In this document: positions 1-12,800 of the stretch, piece after piece
Position numbering within the stretch: the stretch's first letter is position 1
Layout: the number at the start of each line of letters is the position of its first letter
Assembly: GCA_023053545.1 (NCBI GenBank)
Contig: JAKZAN010000005.1
Location: 10,602,001 to 10,666,000 of the forward strand
Source of the DNA: Lepidurus packardi
Lineage: Eukaryota; Arthropoda; Branchiopoda; Notostraca; Triopsidae
Reading direction: 5' to 3'
DNA length: 64,000 nt
Notes under the pieces: model-generated
Told to the model about the DNA's origin: nothing
The model's database searches: none
The model's input: the letters and a program-made list of their open reading frames with translations, nothing else
Position numbers and translations under genes: made by a program

Positions 1-240
1 AAATAGAAACCTTCCAATCTTCAACTGCCTGACTTGATTTCCTCTCGATGGTTTCTCGCTCCCGGAATTGAGACGTGGCTAGCGCACGCGTGTGCAGCTA
101 TTGTGTACCGGTGTATCAAAAGAAGTAAAAGCATCTGTCTTTCAGAGCACCGGAAACGATCTTCAGTTGCATGGCTGACGCGGAATACACGCCTCACGCT
201 TCAACTTCCTTTGCTCAGCTTTCTGCAGCTGTGATCCTTG

Positions 241-627
241 TTACAGCACTTCCATTTCTCCCAGACGATCTTTGACCCAAAAGAAGATAAGTGACCCGGC
301 TAGGAAACCTAACCTGACTCCGACAAGTGTCCTCTCTACCTCCTTACGATGCCTCCGAGATTCCAAACTCAAAGATTCTTTCCCAGAATCAACCCACTCA
401 ACGATCCTCGACCCGCGCAACGACTTCAAGTGATTCCCAAACGCCGATAGGAAGTCTTTCCTAACGTCTGAATCAGAAAAACGATTCTTGAACGATTCAT
501 CCAAATCATCGCCCAAATTCAAAGACTCCAATTCTCTAAAATCCTCTGCAAAATCAGCATCCTGATTCATTTTGGTGAATGATTCTAACGAGCTAAAGCT
601 TCGTTTTTTCGATTCGCCGATTCTCAA
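241..627 (-). CDS. Hypothetical ORF in GATTC-rich sequence
   Basis: This is an open frame of 128 codons on the minus strand. It is acidic and serine-rich at first, then basic, with a hydrophobic stretch near the C-terminus (residues about 106-117) that could be a membrane segment. I recognise no family. The DNA is rich in GATTC/GAATC pentamers, like the tandem repeat next to it, so the open frame may be a by-product of a repeat that lacks stops. I see no clear splice sites or poly(A) signal. A real small membrane protein and a repeat artefact are both possible; I lean to the artefact. Confidence 0.2.
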   Translation of the reverse strand: MRIGESKKRSFSSLESFTKMNQDADFAEDFRELESLNLGDDLDESFKNRFSDSDVRKDFLSAFGNHLKSLRGSRIVEWVDSGKESLSLESRRHRKEVERTLVGVRLGFLAGSLIFFWVKDRLGEMEVL

Positions 628-702
628 TGTGATTCTCTATGACGAGTGAACCCAGTTCAACGACTCGAATTCCAACCAAGATGATCTGCAGTAGAGATTA
701 GC

Positions 703-1205
703 TTGAGCAATCCAATCTACTGAATATATAGTGAGCGATTCTCCCGATTCTCCTGATTCCCATGATTCGCAAACTATTCCTCTGCAAAATTGACGAACAA
801 AACTGAAAATTGATTGTGTGACTTCCCCAATTTCTTGGAGCAATGAGCGATTCTACCGATTCTCCTGATTCTCTTGATTCGCAAACTATTCCTCTGCAAA
901 ATTGACGAACAAAACTGAAAATTGATTGTGTGACTTCCCCAATTTCTTGGAGCAATCCAATCTACTGAATATATAGTGAGCGATTCTACCGATTCTCCTG
1001 ATTCCCCTGATTCGCAAACTATTCCTCTGCAAAATTGACGAACAAAACTGAAAATTGATTGTATGACTTCCCCAATTTCTTGGAGCAATCCAATCTACTG
1101 AATATATAGTGAGCGATTCTACCGATTCTCCTGATTCGCAAACTATTCCTCTGCAAAATTGACGAACAAAACTGAAAATTGGTTGTGACTTCCCCAATTT
1201 CTTAC
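703..1205. repeat. Tandem repeat, four units of about 110-136 bp
   Basis: Four head-to-tail copies can be read by eye. They begin near 703, 840, 951 and 1087. Each holds a GATTCT-rich block, then the shared core GCAAACTATTCCTCTGC, then CTTCCCCAATTTCTT. The second copy lacks about 22 bases around the segment CTACTGAATATATAG, and the fourth lacks one GATTC unit. Several overlapping minus-strand open frames here are just the repeat read three ways. Confidence 0.9.
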
Positions 1206-2064
1206 AAGATTTAAGCTCCTAAAAAGGTGATTCTCTCCTGCTTCCCAATAACGGGATCGTGTTAGTGTACTGTTGGCGACCGAACCGCGAACAAAAAAAG
1301 AACAACATGACCGTCAAGCTTTGGGCTATTTTCTGGGTTACAGTTGCTAAGCCCGTGGCTTTGTTGTGGCTCATGGGCTTTACTGACGGTAAGGTTAATG
1401 GGAAATAGGGAATTAAAAGTCTATGAAAGAAATAAGAGAATCTCATAAAGCTCCTCCAGCTAGGAGTCAAGGCAAGGTCCCCTCCCTTACCCCTTAGCCA
1501 AGTTCTGTTCGCCTTTCCACCCCTGAACAACAAACCAAAATAAAACAACCCCCACCCAAAAAGAAAGGAAAAAAAATAAATAAAAATAGAGCTTTGGCCA
1601 GGATTTTCCTTTCTGGAGCCCTATTACGACTTGGACATAGACTACAGCACAGACATAACAACGGGGCAAACATAATCATATAGCTTTTCGTTACATTCTT
1701 GTTTCTTTCACAATTTTTTTTTTTTTTTTTTCATGTTTCTTATCTCCGGGTGAATTTTTTAGGGAAAAATCCTCAAGATTTACGGACTTTTCGTGTGTGG
1801 CATGTAACTAACCCAGCGCTACAAATAACATAGATTGGACACTACAACTTCCGCCAATCAATACGTTTATACTTCTTTTCTTTGAAAAAATTTAAAAAAT
1901 GTAAAAAAAAAAACAATTTTTGTTCAAGTGTACAGTACGAGGGATTGAAACGAGACCTAACGATTTGTTTTGAAAAAGTCAGTAAGCTACGCGAGTGTAT
2001 TTAGTTTAGTATTTTTTTTTTTTTTTCTCTCATTCTTTCTCTCGCTTCTTTTGATGTTTAAAAG
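1206..2064. other. Non-coding stretch before the first beat exon
   Basis: I find no supported gene here. Long T and A runs occur near 1718-1732 and 2013-2027. The stretch is presumably intron or upstream sequence of the beat-like gene, whose signal-peptide exon I could not place. Confidence 0.5.
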
Positions 2065-5000
2065 GTGGTGCGGCGTTAAGGATCCTGAATATTCACGTGC
2101 CCCATGCGGCCCTTGTCGGAAGTAACGTCATTCTGGGCTGCCAAGTCGACGTAGACCATAAAAGCTTATATGCCATTCGCTGGTACAAAGGTGGTCGAGA
2201 GTTTTTCCGATTTCTGCCCAAGGAAAATCCGGCGATTCGAACCTTCCCTATTACTGGCATTGACGTTGACGTAAGTTTTCCTTTAGCTTCTTTGCTTCGC
2301 AGCTTTTCACGCGTCAAGGGGGCAGAAAGTAGATTTTGGGGGTCACTTACGAGCCTATAAACAAAAAAGAAAAAAGAATGGTGTCCTGAAGGCAAACTGT
2401 TGCCAATTATCCAGTCTGATATGCTTGGCCTCGTATAAAAACCATTAACTTAAACTACTTGTGATTGACTCTTTAGGTAACTCAATCCGATGCCAGGCAA
2501 GTGGCTTTAAAGCACGCAACTCTGGCCAGTACTGGGTCTTACCGCTGCGAAGTATCAGGTACACGTACATCACTCACGAATGTATGGTACATATTGTTTT
2601 TATAACTTGCAACATTATCTGTACCACATTTGATTGGTTAAAAAGTACCCTATTCACATTTATACCTAACAGCACACAATTATATGAGTACGTGATTGCA
2701 CAGAGAGGTATACTTGTAACGGAAAGTACGACTGCTAATGCGTAACAAGCAAAAACACTGCTACGGAATCTGCCTGGGATTCCGTGGCTCCATTCCATGC
2801 CCCCCTGGGCATGCTGACAAGGGCTCAATAATGAAAAATCATCTACGAAACCTGAACTCTGTTACCTTGGCCGTACTCAGTAACACGGTTTGCATTTCTG
2901 ATTCAAAAGAGCTCACAGCATTAGGCAGAATAGGCATTCTGCACGCAAAGTACATAAATTTGCAAACAAAAACATTCGTGCATTTCAGTATATCTAAACT
3001 TTACACATTTACGTATGTATTATGTAAATTCTACAAAAGAACCAAAAACTATTCGCTGAAGCAGGTACTTACAAACATGGCACATTATTTATGTATACGT
3101 ACTCTACAGTACCTTCGAACATGTATTATGTACGTAAGAACGCAATATGGAAACATGTACTTAATAGACACACTTTTCCCTCATTGTATGCAATTACCAT
3201 GATAGGTACGTGTCTACATACGTACGCGTGCACTCGAGCAAATAAGAGACTTGCATCAGGAACATAGTCATAATTATGCACTTCTCTCTGTACGCGAAGA
3301 TCTGTACAAAACCGAAAGTTTAGCACTCCACACGAAACCGATATTGGAATGAGGCTGACGGAAGCAGTAAACGCTTCTACATCACCCATAAATACAAAGT
3401 CTAAGTAAATTTCTTGCCCTGCTTCTCCTCACTGGGCAAAAGTTAGCTATCACACAAAATTCTTTATTTTTCTTTCGTTGCCTTGCCAACTACTCCTAAG
3501 ATAATGATATGTGTTCCTATAAGGCATACGTAAACACAGATCTTTGTCAATTACTACTTGGGGAAAAAAATTCAAAAGAAAATACGGAGGTTGTTATGAG
3601 TTACAATATGGGTTTTCTTCCCCATGTGACGAGTAATCTATACTTGTCTTTATTAACCCTAAAATGTAAAATCTTCTTTGTTGCACAGGAGAAGCTCCAA
3701 ACTTCGAAACGGACACTCGAGAAGCCACCCTTAACATCTACCGTAAGTTGCAACAATGTCAAGATACCAAACTTCCAAACTACCTTTCCAAACTATGTTA
3801 CGCACAAGAACGTCAACCCCAACTTAAGGTTTCTTCAAAGGTGTAAACAAAGCTTACCCATCAAACGAAGTTACCCCTACGATCAGGCAACCCTATACGC
3901 ACTGTACTGTACTGTACACTGTAAACAACATGGTAGTTCCTGGAAATGGGACTACCATGGCCCGTCATTTCACTTAGAGCGTTTCCCCTGCCATTTCCCT
4001 TACTCGACGTATCATTTTCTCTCCATTTTTCTATCTATAATACAGTGTCCTTTTTGGCTAAGCATCCAACTTCCCTTGTCGTGGACTACCGCAATAGCCT
4101 CCACCTTTACCCTACCCGAGAATATCTTGTTAGGTTGCTTTCCCCACTCCCCTTCTATCCCTACCGTACTCTATCGCAGTGACGTCCAACCTTTTCGGTA
4201 CTGCGGACCGGTTTCTAAGAACTTTTTCTGCCGATCGGGTGGGGTGTTCAGTTTGTGCCCTATAGAGGCGCTGTCCACTTGCTCCCCTGCCGCGTCCCGG
4301 TTCCCAACAGGCCACGGCCACTGCCCGGTGGTTGAGAACTACTGCTCTACCGTGTCCCTACCGTGTCTCTATCCTATTAGTCCCTCCATCCCTTAGCCCT
4401 TTTTGGATCCTGGGAAAAAGGTTTCAAAACGAAAAAAATGTGTAATAGAAAAGATCAGATGAAATATTCTAGCTGAAGAACCCCTATGTCAATTATGCAT
4501 ATTAACCGAGTAATTAAGTATTGAGCGGAATAAGCTCCATCCCTTTCCACTAACTTTAAAATTTCCCTATCTTCATAACATTGGAGGACAAACGGCCGAA
4601 GAGGTAGAACCTTTACCTATGAGCGCATCCTCAATAGATCCTCTGATTTACTGTCTATAGCTCTTTCTATATTTATATCTTTTTTATAGACTCTTTTATT
4701 CTCTATATATCTTTTTTATAGACTCTTCCCGTCGTGACTTGCGGGCTCTGCTGTGCGTCGTGCAGAAAGCATTACCCGAATAGTCGGAACCGCCTCGTGC
4801 GGTCAAGGAACGGGCTCTTGGCTGCGAAGCAGGACCGAAACTCGCCGCAGGACTCTCAGGCGCGGGTCTCTGCTAAGCAGGACGGCGACCGCGCGATGGC
4901 GCTGATAGAAAGTCACGATGTTATGATTGAGTTTTGGAATTAAACAACGCACTTCAAGCTTTAACGGTGTTAGGGTATATTTTCTCTACTTCCGCTCAGT

Positions 5001-8000
5001 TCGCCATTGGCTGTTTACTATTGGCTGAACGTTTTAACTTCCTGAACTAGCGAACAAAAGCCGTTTACCTATACCAGAACACGTTATAACAGCTCCAATC
5101 CGCCAAAAAAAGGATTCCTGGTAAAAGCATTATGATAACAGTCATTCTTAAGGACGCTTACAATTAAAAAGTTAAGTCAAACTGCAGAATCAAAGATGTT
5201 GCCATAGAATGCTCATAATTAGTGCCCTCTTTCGTTCATTGTGCAATGAAGGGTAGGATGGCAATAACTCAAGTGGACGACTTGATAACACGAAAGGAGA
5301 GCGAGGGTGCTTTAAAGTGATCAAATAATCGTACACTTTCCAAGGCAACAGTATTTGCTAGGCGTTTTCACGCTCTCACTCCTTGCTTATTATTCCACCC
5401 TCTTCCTTTCGGCCCCTAAACAAGAACCTTGTGAGCGCAGTGACGCCCCTTTAGCTTGAACTCACAATTCACCTAAACTGAGCAGAGCAAACATTAATAT
5501 TAGGAAGAAGGAAGGAGAAATAGAGTACACATAACCCCCACCACCCCCCAGTCTAAAGGGAAGAAGACCTAGCAAGGTATATGACCTCCATAAAGACATT
5601 CCCATGCTCCCAAATTTCTTGCTCACATACTAACGGTTTTAATTTCTAACACAAAGCACCGCAGTTATGCATAAAACTTGGTTCCAACTGACGTTTTCAT
5701 GCAACATCAGGGAGCGCCTCAAGCACCATTCCTTTACAATGGTAAAAGCCCCAAGACCGCTTTTCGCAGACAGAATTTCGTTGACAGCAGTATTACTCTC
5801 AGAAATTTCTGCCAAGAAATACCAAGAAATCTCAATCAATAGAATATAAGGCCATCCAAGTAAAAAGAAACTTATTTTGCATGGCAAGAAGAAGTTCCTC
5901 CAGAACTACTCGACAGGGGCGGTTTTGGGCCTACCATAAAATTGAAACAGGCAAGGAAGAGCACACGAGGTAAAGAAAACTGCAGCTATAGAAGGAAAAT
6001 TCGCCACATTATTGTCCTCTCGGATGTGGTGAAGGAAGTTGGCACGGAAAAGTAGGCCCTATTATGCAAATCCTCCCAGTTTCCCTCCATGATTATGAAG
6101 CAATCTCAGACTGGTGGGATGTGTTGGGAGTGTGTGCACGCATTTCTGCAGGAACGTAATTCGTGCCAAGCGCCACAGAAATTTACACCCTTCCAAATCG
6201 CGCTTCAAGATCATCCTCAAGATTTCCCTTTTTTACCATCAGGCTTTACGCTCAAGTTCATGGAGACAAGTTCTACACCAAATTCTGCAGTACTGCGTCG
6301 AAGAAATTCCGAGAACTATAAATCCCACTTGCATAAGATTGTGTCTAAAAATAAAGTCCTGAAATAAAGTAAAACAGGGCTGAATTATTTATAAGCACAG
6401 ACGTGTCAACATCGTACTAACTGTTTCTAGCATAATATCAAGACAAAATAAGAAGATTTTAATAAGAATAAGATAATAAGATGTTTCAATACAAAATAAG
6501 AAGATTTGAGAAAATTATATTTATTTTATATCTCATTATTACAGATTATTTTTATTTACATATTATTACATATTATATTAAAGTATAATTTAGGTACATG
6601 CGGATATTTTTTTAATGTTTCCAAGCAAAACGTTTCCGTTCTGGTGCGAAGCCTAATGTTTTCTTTTTCCTTCCGCGGTTTGGGTTGGGATGCCAGAACC
6701 CCCCGTGGACAGTCCTCACATTTCTGCGTCCGTATCGCTGCTCCGAGTAGGCGACACATTACGTGCCAACTGTACCATCAGTAAAGGAAGACCTCCCCCT
6801 GAGCTGTACTGGACATTACAGAACACATTGGTAAGTCGTTATTTTTTTTCCCTAAGCCTTCCCCAGGCTAAACACCCTATTTCTTTCCCTTTTCTCCGCT
6901 CATTTGTTCTTTTTTTTTTAAAAAAAAGACAAAAAAAGGCAGCCAGAGAAAACCCCATTAAATCCTCCTAAAACAGACACTTTGGGCGAGATTGAGTTAC
7001 GTGATCCGACTTTTGGTACGAACTGGCATGCAAGTTCCTTGGGCGCAAGCAAAAAATAATCCAAGGATTTCGAAACAAATGGACAAGAAACAGGCGAATT
7101 CCTTATTGCTCCTTTGGCAATCTTATTAGCATTTAAGGTCTATTACTTATCCGGCTCAGCCACGTCACCTTTAAGCTTTAATGTGGGGTCTTGTAGCTCA
7201 TCTCGCTTAAAAGGTTTGTGTCACCGCGTAAACTACTTAGACATTCCTATGTGTGAATTTTTGCTGGTTCCGGCGATGTTCTTTTTATCTCCGTGAGATG
7301 TACCGTTCCAGAGGTATTAATTTTCTTAGTTTATTGTCAGGGAATTATAAAGTTGCCCTTGGATGCCTGAGGTCATGAAGGAGGGTCCAGTAGTTTCTCT
7401 TTCGTTGCCTTTCGTCGGGACTTTTACCCTTCTAGGTTTATTTTTATTCCCTTTATACCTTTTTTCGGCCCGGAGACTCTCCCCAGTTTCTACCTGTCTC
7501 AACCCTCGTCCCTTTCGTTAGAAGGCAACGGAGCAAAAGGGATAGGACAAGTAGGTGAATAGGGCGCAAGGGGACAAGAGGGTGAAAAGGAGCTAGCAAA
7601 GGACGTTCAAAGAGGGGATTGGATTAGCTTTGAATGCCCTTGAGCGTTTGGGGTGTGACATTTGACTACTTTTCTTTTAAAATTAATATCTCTGTGACAA
7701 ACCATCGCAAAAAGTAATGCAAGCTATCGCTGGAATCAGCGAGAAAAATTCTGTTAAGCTATGGCGCTTTTCTTTCCTAACACGGAGTTACGCATACTGC
7801 CTTCTTTCAGCGGGTTTTCTCATATGGGGAGGGACGATAATTTCTTATAATTTCTTGGGATTTATAACATGGGATATAATTAGTTCCGTGAGCGTGGCGT
7901 TGTGTAGAAAAATTCAATATTTGGTCTCTTTTATGTACCGCAACTTACTATGTAGGTTGAAAGCCGCTATCTTGTCCATTATGGCCATGACACCATCATC

Positions 8001-8324
8001 GGTCTCGCCCTACCAATTACATCCAGCTTCCATTCTCCACACCGACATGTGCAACTTCGGTGCACCGCTAGGATCCTCAGCATTTATGAAGATTGGACTG
8101 AGACCACACTCATCATGGATAGTGGTCCAGCAGGGGATACGACAGAAAAAACTGGCTGGGCACCTGCTTCCAGTTTATCGCCCATGGCTAGTAAAGCCAC
8201 TAAATGGCCCAGTGTGGCTGGTGCCCAGAAGAATCAAGCTACTGGCCGCTCAGAACCTCTTCGACCAAGTACACACAAATTCGCAGTCTCATTGTGTATC
8301 GTATTCGTCACCTTATCTTCCTAA
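2065..8324 (+). CDS. Beat-family immunoglobulin protein, 5' incomplete
   Basis: Five exons join in frame: 2065-2270, 2477-2558, 3689-3742, 6697-6830 and 7956-8324. The first Ig domain reads GCQVDVDHKSLYAIRWYKG with the family-typical KENPAIRTFPITGIDVDV, and closes with GSYRCEVS. The second starts at PPVDSPHIS, with RANCTISKGRPPPELYW and LRCTARILSIYEDWTET. The C-terminus ends in a short hydrophobic tail (FAVSLCIVFVTL), possibly a GPI-anchor signal. Beat proteins are secreted or membrane-linked adhesion molecules of arthropod neurons that bind Sidestep-type partners and steer axon defasciculation; that role is family knowledge. The signal-peptide exon is missing from the model and must lie upstream. 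Introns 3 and 4 are long (2.95 and 1.13 kb); intron 3 carries transposon debris. Confidence 0.87.
4177..4344. mobile_element. Short non-autonomous hAT-like MITE
   Basis: A 168-bp element lies in beat intron 3. Its left end reads CAGTGACGTCCAACC, and the reverse complement of its right end reads CAGTAGTTCTCAACC. These are related terminal inverted repeats of the CAGTGGTTCTCAACC type seen in hAT elements. The 8-bp flanks are CTCTATCG and CTCTACCG, a 7/8 match fitting an 8-bp hAT target duplication. The flanks lie in a CTCTACCGT-rich stretch, so the duplication may partly be chance. No transposase is inside. Confidence 0.65.
4431..4504. repeat. Dispersed repeat, copy 1
   Basis: This segment shares CTGAAGAACCCCT and TCAATTATGC plus flanking similarity with 58230-58300 in an HSPA9 intron. 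The copies are diverged and lie about 54 kb apart, as expected of an old interspersed repeat. Confidence 0.7.
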
Positions 8325-9884
8325 ACCACACATTTCCTTTTTACAGTTAACTAAACTGTAAACCATACAGTTGGCCTTCCCCAACCATGTACCTTACCCC
8401 ACGGTACATAGGTTTCCCCACGGTATAAGGAAACTCACCTAAACCATGTACCCCACCGAAAACCCTTAAAGTATATAGGTTTCCCCACGGTATGGGGAAA
8501 CCTATATACTTTGAGGTACCCTTTACCCGAAGCCACTGCATGTAGCTAAACGATTTCGGGGAAAGGGTACTGTACGAAGGGGCGATAGCCAACAAGTTTG
8601 AGGACGACATCGATGAGCGTTAGATCCTCGACCCTGAGACCATGGAAAAGAGAAAGGGTCGTCTTGCTGTCCGTGGCTAAACGAAAGTCCATTACAAAGT
8701 TTACAAAGTTTTCTTCTCCAATAATTTGGCAATAGCTAAATTCAAGTTGAGCCCAAACTTTGAAGAACGCTCGAAAGTGTAATTACAGAGCTAGAAAGGG
8801 AAAACAATCGGCCTCAAAGCGTTATAGGTGCCAAATGATTTCCCTTGCAAATGAGTTTTCATTCTGTGACCCGTTTATCGATTCGAGTCCATTTTCAACG
8901 CCTCTTCAACCTTTCAAAAATTAACCAAGTCCAAAGAAAGCCAAGTCATTCATGAAGTTTGACATTTGGAACTTGAGGCTAATTTCAGCTTTGAAAGTTT
9001 GGGCTCTTTGATACACCGAAATCACCAATGTATGACGAGGAAGCTTATCTCAAATCTCTGAAAACTTCCCCCAAAAATGCGGTGAAATAGTTGCACATTT
9101 TCTAAGCTGTCGAGCGAATTGCAACACTAAGTTACCTTACAGGTCATGAACCTAAAAATTATAGCCATTTTTATTGCAAACTATAAAATATTTTTGCATA
9201 CCTGAAACTCTTCTAAAGACGCTCTTCTAACTCTTCTTATCGAATATATTCAATCCTCGATCTCCGCATTTACTTTCCCTCGCAGAGTTCAGTTATCAAC
9301 GTTACTTCCTAACTATTTCTCTCTTCATGCTTTCAAACCAGAAAAAGAAGTCTCCAAACAGACAGTTTTCTTACATTTCTCTGTTTTCCTAGGTGACGTC
9401 ATCTCATGGGTTTTCTTAGCGTTCTGCCTAGCGATGTTCATTCTCTAAACCCAGAAGTGCTTCACCCTCACCTTGTACAAATGTCGATAAAAAAATCCTC
9501 TCCCCAATATAAATGTTAGATTTTCCTTCAATTCAATACTAAATTCCTGGGCTGAGTTTACGTTGCAATAATAAATAAAACATGGATCCTTGATTATAGT
9601 TATATCCATTTCGGTGCGCATTAAGAGCCAATTCACCCAAATTACAGAGAATCGCACATGCGTAAAATACTGCCTACTTCAAACCATCACCTTGTGGAAT
9701 AATTGCTACCTGTTGCAATATTACAGCTATAGCAACAAGGCGTTATAAAACCATCGTTACAGAAATCATGGTGCGATCCATCATTTGTGGGATAAATGAC
9801 TGGCAGGAATAAGCTGATAATATATTAAGCTATAGAATTAACTGGTTTCCGTCCACATTTGCCGTCCTTTTCAGTTTAGTTCCA
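8325..9884. other. Intergenic region, beat 3' to MINPP1 3'
   Basis: This is a gap between convergent genes. It holds a strong hairpin (8468-8512) and repeated CCCCACGGTA motifs near 8397, 8416 and 8483. I see no supported coding region in the rest. Confidence 0.5.
8468..8512. repeat. Perfect 20-bp inverted repeat, 5-nt loop
   Basis: The left arm AAAGTATATAGGTTTCCCCA (8468-8487) and its exact reverse complement (8493-8512) flank the loop CGGTA. The motif GGTTTCCCCACGGTA also occurs just upstream (8411-8425), so the hairpin seems built from a locally repeated unit. Confidence 0.9.
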
Positions 9885-12800
9885 TCAGATCTTGCAGATT
9901 TGGTCCAAGTTACAAGACGACGCCAAGGATCCGTATTGCTGAATAAAGTCTTGGAAAGAGCACAAATCTTGGCTGCAGCCTGGCAAACGCACGAGCTTCT
10001 CTTGCACATAAGTAGCCACTTTATAATCGTCCACACATCTTTAAAAGAACATAGCGAAGGAAATAAAACTTTTAAAGACGCAAATTCTCAATGCGAAAGA
10101 ACGACTTTCCGTAAATAAAGAATAAAAACTTCGACCAACTAGACATGCATGGCCGTGACAGACGCCATCTAGTTGTCGAAGGAGGCAGCGTCAAAGTCGT
10201 CTTGACTAAATTTTCCCGTCATTGTTTCCTTATACGTTGAGATTTATTATGAGCAGTTTCCAACAACAGAAATATTTTGGAAATTCAACTGTAAAAACCT
10301 GGGCGGCATGTTCTTACGTATTGATAAGTATCAATACGAAGGAAACAAAAAGAAACTATGTTTCGGTAAGTTGTAGAAGGTATGTTTGGGGTTAAGTTGG
10401 CATTGAAGGATATATACCTAAATGTTAATAACAACGGACATCAAATACGTATGTTTATAAAATATGCAGCTCAGCAACGGAATTCCAAACTCTTATGTTC
10501 TAAACTCGAATCTCTTCCTTGAAGCAAAAAGCATTGAGCAAAAGAAAATAAGGGCTCGTATCCGTTTCCCCTGGGTAGAAAGACACAACTTGGAACAGAC
10601 CAAACGTGGTAATGAACATGAAACTAACGTCCACGTAAAATTCACCTAACCATGAACTTAACTCATTTCCTTCCCACTTTTATCGACTTTTAACCCCCCA
10701 GTTAGCGTCACCCGTATTCAAAATGGCGCCAGCACAGCGGGACACCGAGTTCATTCTAGTCGCTTGTATGATCCTCAAATCTGTCGAAAAGTTACCGAAC
10801 CTTTACCCAAAGTTACCCAACCTTGCATGTAAATTTTACAGATATATTGTATGACCGTAGTCTGTTTAGTTCAAAGAAAAACACTATGCATGACTGGAAC
10901 TCTTTAGTGGCAGCCGCGCGTCTAACCTCCTCTTCATACGCCTGACGTCACAACGGTGCTAACAGGCCACATTTCAGAACTCGCTAGAACTCAAATCACT
11001 GAAGGGGAAACAAAAATAGCGCCCCAAAAAAACTGCCTCTAGTGCTTTCCAAATGTGGGTTTCCTAACAAAGGAAGATGCGCCATCTAAAATGTCTATTC
11101 GACGCTTGTCGTCAGCAACAGGAAACCAAGTTTGGACCTTCGCAACGTTGCCGTGGTGGTGATTTAATAACTATACTCTCTGACGTCTCCGTTGCTACTA
11201 ACATTAGTCCTCGACGCCAACTTAATCAACTTAATGTCTTTCACAACAACTCAAAACACAGTTTGAATGTTCAGCTCCCTTTAAAAGCTTTTCCGAGCAT
11301 TTATGGATTGAAACTCGAAGTATACGGGTATATGGTCGATGAAACAATATAGAAACTAAGAGTACTTCTTTCGGTAAGGAAAGTTAGCTTTAAAGGGAAA
11401 AGACATAAAACTGCTACGTACCTCAACAGCACCATGGCAACATTAGAGCCAAAAGAATCCATGATTGAAGTTCTCCAGCGGCGATTGGCCATCGCTACTC
11501 TATTATTGTGTAAAACTGGGGTTTCATCCTTGTGGAGCCCAAGACGCGACATGAATTTCAGGAGTGTGCCAGAATGGGTGAAATAGAAGACCCCGTTGGG
11601 ATGTTGTTCAGGTTCCGCTTTCTTGCTCCTAGAAGAAGTTACTTAGGATCACTTTCCACACTCGGAAAGGTACGAAAGGGCAGCAAACTTACTCAAATTT
11701 CTCAACCACATCCTTAAGTAAAGGACAAGCCTGCTGATAATTGATTTCAAAGCCGTATCCATCTTCATAAAAGTACTCCAAATCATCACGGTATTCAATC
11801 ACTTCCAAATCGTGAGCAGAAAATGCAGAGCACCACGGGGAAAGGCGTTTAGGTTTCCACGCTTTGTCGAAGGAGCACATATCATAGATCAAATTGATCG
11901 TTGCTGTCAAAATACGTGAAAACAAGAAGAAAAAAATCATCTCCAAAAGGCTCTACATACTCCAAAGGAAAAAAAAAAAAAACTTGTTTTTGATTTCATA
12001 CTCAAATTCAAATCCGTCTCAAAGCCCAAGCGTTTCGAAACATCTTTAATACTCCCTTGGAAATCTTCACTGGCTTCATACAGCCTCACTTCTTCCGTGG
12101 CTGTGTCATTGTCGTCAACTTGACTCTTCCAGCGCTTGCAACTTTTATAGAACTAAGACAGACGTTAATATTTATACATTTTAATAGAAATGAAGATCAG
12201 AAGAACTGCATTTACTCTTAAAAGGTCATCGTCGCCACCCGGGGATACAATGGTCACGTTGGATAGGACTCGTTTGCCGAACAATCCTTTGGCAAAGGCT
12301 CTGGCACTATCGCCAGTTCTGTCGGAGTCAGTAACGCGAAACTAAGCACCAAATTTCCCTTTCAAAAGTTGGTTTTTGAAGTGGGCCGGGAACTTACGGT
12401 AAAGGTCTTGTTGCTATAAGTTTTGGGCAAAAGCTGCGGGAAACGGTCTTGGTATCGATCAGCAATATCTTCCATTTCCTCTTTTCCCTCTTTAACTAGC
12501 CACTTGTCTTCAGTGACATTGGCCCTAAATTCCCACTCGCTCAATTTCTTTTGATCCTCGGCGCACAAAGAACCTAATAGAAAGCCTGGACGGTACAAAA
12601 AAAGCACTTTTTTTCTGGTTTCTTACCCTTCCCGAGCGCATGATTGGATAGAATTTCCGTACGAAGTAATGGCAGAGTGTCTCGCATAAGAATCATCCTG
12701 TCCGTGCCCGGATTCCGGGTACCATGGCGAGATAGAAGCCAAATTTGCGCAGCTTGACAATCTGTATAAGTATAAATATTTTGTAAAAAATACAAATTTA

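Noticed and set aside
637..1197. Four overlapping minus-strand ORFs of 68-104 codons
   Set aside because: All are readings of the same tandem repeat in shifted frames; they share peptide blocks such as RQFCRGIVCES only because the DNA repeats.
3509..4396. A 295-codon plus-strand ORF, the longest in its region
   Set aside because: It overlaps the 54-nt beat exon in another frame and runs through a hAT-like MITE; the peptide has no domain and the exon fits Beat in its own frame.
4734..4943. GC-rich segment with a 69-codon ORF, first suspected to be an RNA gene
   Set aside because: No tRNA, snRNA or rRNA signature could be matched, and the peptide has no recognisable domain.
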